A stretch of DNA of 64,000 bases from Streptomyces sp. NRRL S-646 (GTDB taxonomy: Bacteria > Actinomycetota > Actinomycetes > Streptomycetales > Streptomycetaceae). Of this stretch, positions 60,860-64,000 are shown in pieces; within the stretch, counting starts at the first letter, position 1; the number at the start of each line of letters is the position of its first letter. The position numbers and the translations under genes were made by a program. The notes under the pieces are model-generated. The model searched no databases. It was not told where the DNA came from and saw nothing but the letters and a program-made list of their open reading frames with translations. Where the stretch lies: positions 434,001 through 498,000 of the forward strand of contig NZ_JODC01000008.1 of NCBI RefSeq assembly GCF_000720765.1, in the 5' to 3' direction.

Positions 60860-60924
60860 GTGCTGGAAGATGGCACAAGGTTGCAGACCGCAGCCGCTGT
60901 GCACCCGAAGGAAGACCGCCCCGT

Positions 60925-62073
60925 ATGACGGCCGCCCCCGACACCGCTCCGCCCCTCCCTGCCAAGGCCTCGGCGTGGCACCGTGTCCGCACCTCGATGA
61001 CACGGGAGGAGTGGACCAGGATCGGCGGGATGGCCGCCTTCGTGCTCGCCCTGCACGTGGTCGGCTGGTTCACGCTGGTCGGGATCGTCGCACCCCAGCA
61101 CTACAGCGTCGGCCAGGAGTCCTTCGGTGTCGGCATCGGTGTCACCGCGTACACGCTCGGCATGCGGCACGCCTTCGACGCGGACCACATCGCCGCGATC
61201 GACAACACCACCCGCAAGCTGATGGGCGAGGGACAGCGGCCCCTGTCGGTCGGCTTCTGGTTCTCGCTCGGGCACTCCAGCGTCGTCTTCGCCCTGGCGC
61301 TGCTGCTCTCCTTCGGCGTCAAGGCCGTGGCCGGACCCGTCCGTGACGACAACTCCCAGCTCCACGACATCACCGGACTGATCGGCACGACCGTCTCCGG
61401 GGCCTTCCTCTACCTCATCGCGATCATCAACCTCGTGATCATGGCGGGGATCTGGAAGGTCTTCCGGCGGATGCGGTCCGGCGACTTCGACGAGGCGGCC
61501 CTGGAGGATCAGCTCAACAACCGCGGCTTCATGAACCGCCTGCTGGGCCGCGTGATGAAGTCGGTCACCAAGCCCTGGCAGATGTACCCGCTCGGCCTGC
61601 TCTTTGGCCTCGGCTTCGACACCGCCACCGAGATCGCGCTGCTTGTGCTGGCCGGCTCCGGCGCCGCCTCGGGACTTCCCTGGTACGCGATCCTGTGCCT
61701 GCCCGTCCTGTTCGCCGCCGGTATGTCGCTGCTCGACACCATCGACGGCTCGTTCATGAACTTCGCCTACGACTGGGCCTTCTCGAAGCCGGTCCGCAAG
61801 GTCTACTACAACCTCACCATCACCGGCCTCTCGGTCGCCGTCGCCCTGCTCATCGGCACCGTCGAACTCCTCGGCCTGCTCGCCGAGAAGCTCGGTCTGC
61901 ACGGCGCGTTCTGGGACTGGATCGCCGGCCTCGACCTCAACATCGTCGGCTTCGTCGTCGTCGGTCTGTTCTTCGCCACCTGGGCCGTGGCCCTGCTGGT
62001 GTGGAAGCTGGGACGCATCGAGGAGAAGTGGACGGCAGGCCTGTCACGGCCCGCGCAGCAGTCCGCCGACTAG
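60925..62073 (+). CDS. NiCoT family nickel/cobalt permease
   Basis: 382 residues with about eight transmembrane helices. The NiCoT signature is present in full: RHAFDADHIAAIDNTTRK in helix II, GFWFSLGHSSVVF, GLGFDTATEIALL and GMSLLDTIDG. The His and Asp residues of the first motif bind the metal. Transport is secondary and high-affinity. ATG 60925 has a GAAGGAAG site. The gene is preceded by a Nur-like box, which favours nickel as the main substrate; nickel would serve Ni-SOD or urease in a streptomycete. Confidence 0.95.
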   Translation: MTAAPDTAPPLPAKASAWHRVRTSMTREEWTRIGGMAAFVLALHVVGWFTLVGIVAPQHYSVGQESFGVGIGVTAYTLGMRHAFDADHIAAIDNTTRKLMGEGQRPLSVGFWFSLGHSSVVFALALLLSFGVKAVAGPVRDDNSQLHDITGLIGTTVSGAFLYLIAIINLVIMAGIWKVFRRMRSGDFDEAALEDQLNNRGFMNRLLGRVMKSVTKPWQMYPLGLLFGLGFDTATEIALLVLAGSGAASGLPWYAILCLPVLFAAGMSLLDTIDGSFMNFAYDWAFSKPVRKVYYNLTITGLSVAVALLIGTVELLGLLAEKLGLHGAFWDWIAGLDLNIVGFVVVGLFFATWAVALLVWKLGRIEEKWTAGLSRPAQQSAD

Positions 62074-62094
62074 ACCCGCCGTCCGTTCAGGCGC

Positions 62095-63054
62095 TCAGCC
62101 CCGCAGCTTCAGCTCCTTGCGCCACCTGACGAACTGCTGGTCCGGGTCCCCCGTGTAGGACCAGGGAGTTCGTGTGGCCCGGCGGCCCAGCATCCGCAGC
62201 ATGGCGGCGGCGACGTCCGGGACGTTCGCATTGCAGGCGGCGTGGGCCAGGTAGTTGAGGTCGCGCAGTTCGCCGGGGGCGACACCGCTGTCCGTGCGGC
62301 CCATGATCCAGCGCTGCCAGGTGCGGCGCACGTCGCTGACCGCACCGTCGTGGTTCCAGTGCTGCCCGAGGCCCACCGCGGACTGGCTGCCCTGCGCCGC
62401 GTCGAGGGCGTAGCGGTACTCCTCGACCCGGGCGTACTGCACCAGGACCGGCAGTGCGCAGCCCGTGGGTGCCACTCCGGCCGCGTCGCGGGCGAAGTCG
62501 TACATGAGGCCGTGGGTGCCGTGCCAGCGTGCCGAGTAGTAGTGCAGGACCTGCAGGTGGCCCTCCACGCTGTACGGGTCGCGCTGGTGCAGCTCGTCCC
62601 ACCAGCGCGACAGTTCCTGCCGGCGCACTCCCGAGGAGTACAGCCGGGCCACCGAGATCAGGGAGATCCACGGCGTCGGGTCGTCCAGGTATGCCTCCGC
62701 GGCCTGCAGGCAGGCCGTCACCGCAGTGTCGATGCGGTGCTGGTCGATCGGCACGCCCCGGCCCGCGGCGATGGCCATGTTGAACGCGCGGGCCGTCTCC
62801 GTCGCCGCCCGCAGTACCAGCGCGTCACCGCTGTGGGGCTCGGCAGCCAGCCACGACTCCACCGTGGAACTGCCCGCGCAGGCCTGCGCGAGCGTCCGGA
62901 CCCGGTGGCCGCGCGCGAGCCAGTCCGGGCCGGTGGCCCGCAGCAGGTCCCTGAGGCCCTGCCAGCGGCCGATGACGATGTCGTGACGTGCGGTGGTCAG
63001 GGGCGCGTCCCCGCAGTCGGGGTCGTAGTCGGGAGCGAATCGGTCTCTCGCCAT
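62095..63054 (-). CDS. Uncharacterised protein, possibly DUF4034-like
   Basis: 319 residues, soluble, helical, probably TPR-like. The stretch PTPWISLISVARLYSSGVRRQELSRWWDELHQRDPYSVEGHLQVL and the following ARWHGTHGLMYDFARDAA resemble what I remember of DUF4034-type proteins, common in Streptomyces and of unknown function. W/H-rich. ATG 63054 lies 11 bp downstream of the amino-acid permease stop, so the two are likely co-transcribed. Confidence 0.7.
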   Translation of the reverse strand: MARDRFAPDYDPDCGDAPLTTARHDIVIGRWQGLRDLLRATGPDWLARGHRVRTLAQACAGSSTVESWLAAEPHSGDALVLRAATETARAFNMAIAAGRGVPIDQHRIDTAVTACLQAAEAYLDDPTPWISLISVARLYSSGVRRQELSRWWDELHQRDPYSVEGHLQVLHYYSARWHGTHGLMYDFARDAAGVAPTGCALPVLVQYARVEEYRYALDAAQGSQSAVGLGQHWNHDGAVSDVRRTWQRWIMGRTDSGVAPGELRDLNYLAHAACNANVPDVAAAMLRMLGRRATRTPWSYTGDPDQQFVRWRKELKLRG

Positions 63055-63065
63055 CGGGGTCTGCC

Positions 63066-64000
63066 TCAGAAGTCGGTGGAGAGACCTTCGTGGACACGGG
63101 AGTTCGCGGCCGGCAGGCCGTCGGGGACGTACTCCGCCTCGACGGTGCGGCTGGCGTCCAGGCGGGCGGGCCGGTAGTAGTCGCTGCCCTGCCTCCAGTA
63201 CCAGAACATCGGCACCAGCCCTACGGCGAGCCCGCCGATGCCGATCGCGATCGCCGCGGTGTCGAGCTCGCTCAGCGATTCGGCGAAGATCCAGAACATG
63301 AACAGGGCGCCGAACAGCGGCCACAGCCCGCCGAACAGGAGATTGGCGGGCGACTTCAGCAGCATCCTGCGGTACGCCACGACCACCGCGAGGCCCGCGA
63401 GACCGTAGTAGACGGCGATCTGCAGACCGATCGCCGAGATCGCGTCGGAGAGGATCTCACCCACCGAGCCCAGCGCGTTGGAGGCGATGAACATCGCCAG
63501 CGCCACCGCACCCACCACCGTGATGGCCACCCACGGGGTGTTCCAGGTGCGGTGCACGCGGCCCAACGCGGAGGGCATCGTACGGTCACGGCCCATCGCG
63601 AACAGGGAGCGCGTGACCTGGATGAGAGTGGTCTCCAGGGTGGCGATGGTCGACAGCATCACCGCCACGATCAGCAGCTTGCCGCCCCAGCCGGGCCAGA
63701 TCTCCTCGCCGAGCGCACCCAGCACGTTCGCGTCGTTCGCCTCGATCTGCTTCGAGGACAGGATGACGTTCACCGCGATGGTGAACACCTCGAAGAGCAG
63801 GAAGACGATGCCCACCCCGATCAGGCCGGCGAGTCCCGTCGTACGGCGGCTGTTGCGGGTCTCCTCGCTCAGGTTGCTGGTGACGTCCCAGCCCCAGTAG
63901 TAGAAGGCGGCGACGAGCGCGCCCGACGCGAAGCCCGACACCCCGTCGAAGTGGGAGAAGCCGAGCCAGGACCAGTCGAACACGCGGGCGTTGCCAGTGT
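63066..64000 (-). CDS. APC family amino-acid permease, 5' end outside window
   Basis: At least 311 residues of the C-terminal two thirds of an APC-superfamily transporter; the frame runs off the right edge, so the start lies beyond 64000. Eight or so transmembrane helices are visible; FYYWGWDVTSNLSEETRNS is the conserved loop/helix of amino-acid and polyamine permeases. The C-terminal tail after YYRPARL is cytoplasmic. Substrate not assigned. Confidence 0.88.
   Translation of the reverse strand, partial: TGNARVFDWSWLGFSHFDGVSGFASGALVAAFYYWGWDVTSNLSEETRNSRRTTGLAGLIGVGIVFLLFEVFTIAVNVILSSKQIEANDANVLGALGEEIWPGWGGKLLIVAVMLSTIATLETTLIQVTRSLFAMGRDRTMPSALGRVHRTWNTPWVAITVVGAVALAMFIASNALGSVGEILSDAISAIGLQIAVYYGLAGLAVVVAYRRMLLKSPANLLFGGLWPLFGALFMFWIFAESLSELDTAAIAIGIGGLAVGLVPMFWYWRQGSDYYRPARLDASRTVEAEYVPDGLPAANSRVHEGLSTDF

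Noticed and set aside
1..64000. CRISPR arrays, tRNA or rRNA genes, prophage or integrative element
   Set aside because: I saw no regularly spaced repeats, no cloverleaf-like or CCA-adjacent tRNA sequence, no rRNA motifs and no integrase, capsid or terminase genes.

Overview
The window is chromosomal DNA of a streptomycete or a very close actinomycete. It is high-GC throughout, with G or C at most third codon positions, many GTG and some TTG starts, 4-bp ATGA/GTGA overlaps inside operons, a mycothiol-dependent formaldehyde dehydrogenase, an actinobacterial-type proteasome beta subunit, an F420-type oxidoreductase-fold protein, and DmdR/IdeR-like iron boxes and a Nur-like box. I see no rRNA, tRNA, CRISPR array, prophage or intact insertion sequence.

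Layout. (1) 32-11101, minus strand: one long iron operon. Two FecCD-type permeases, an ATPase and a lipoprotein import a ferric siderophore. They are followed by an ATP-grasp ligase, an IucA/IucC-type (NIS) synthetase, an MFS exporter, a second NIS synthetase and a fold-III PLP decarboxylase. Two iron boxes lie in the divergent region, and a FhuF-like ferric-siderophore reductase (11249-12088) reads the other way. The gene set resembles staphyloferrin-type carboxylate siderophore loci, but the ATP-grasp enzyme makes the product unpredictable. (2) 12.1-19.5 kb: an ABC exporter, the mycothiol formaldehyde dehydrogenase plus MBL hydrolase pair, a DUF4180 protein, two SDRs, a small membrane protein and a secreted L,D-transpeptidase. 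(3) 19.56-19.84 kb: what looks like a deleted IS200/IS605 element, with a left hairpin, a structured omega-RNA-like right end and a terminal TTCAA, whose end supplies the stop codon of the next gene. (4) 19.8-25.7 kb: a sugar ABC importer (binding protein, two permeases) with a Gfo/Idh oxidoreductase and a divergent ROK regulator, with two related sites between them. (5) 25.8-36 kb: a DMT-transporter pseudogene, a membrane-anchored S1 protease, an S-adenosylmethionine methyltransferase, a MalY-type C-S lyase, a DJ-1/PfpI protein, a PPOX-fold protein, a 925-residue secreted hydrolase and a second Gfo/Idh enzyme. (6) 35.6-39.4 kb: a DUF35 protein, a TetR regulator and a secreted family-8 polysaccharide lyase; paired palindromes precede both the DUF35 and TetR genes. 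(7) 39.6-49 kb: a peptidoglycan-binding membrane protein, a multi-sensor SpoIIE-type phosphatase, an ABM protein, an RpiR regulator, a GT39-type membrane glycosyltransferase and a secreted PAP2 phosphatase with an autotransporter-type beta repeat. (8) 49.2-59.3 kb: a second carbohydrate locus, with a BadF-type sugar kinase, a ROK regulator with an adjacent palindrome, a complete sugar importer, and two unclassified cytoplasmic enzymes of 568 and 610 residues that both start with TTG; a P-loop kinase lies convergent. (9) 59.4-64 kb: a SnoaL-like protein, an orphan proteasome beta subunit, a Ni/Co permease behind a Nur-like box, a DUF4034-like protein and an amino-acid permease cut by the window end.

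The most interesting parts are the NIS plus ATP-grasp siderophore operon, the IS605/omega-RNA remnant, the 51.9-58.7 kb sugar operon with two unclassified enzymes, and the proteasome beta subunit that has no alpha partner nearby.
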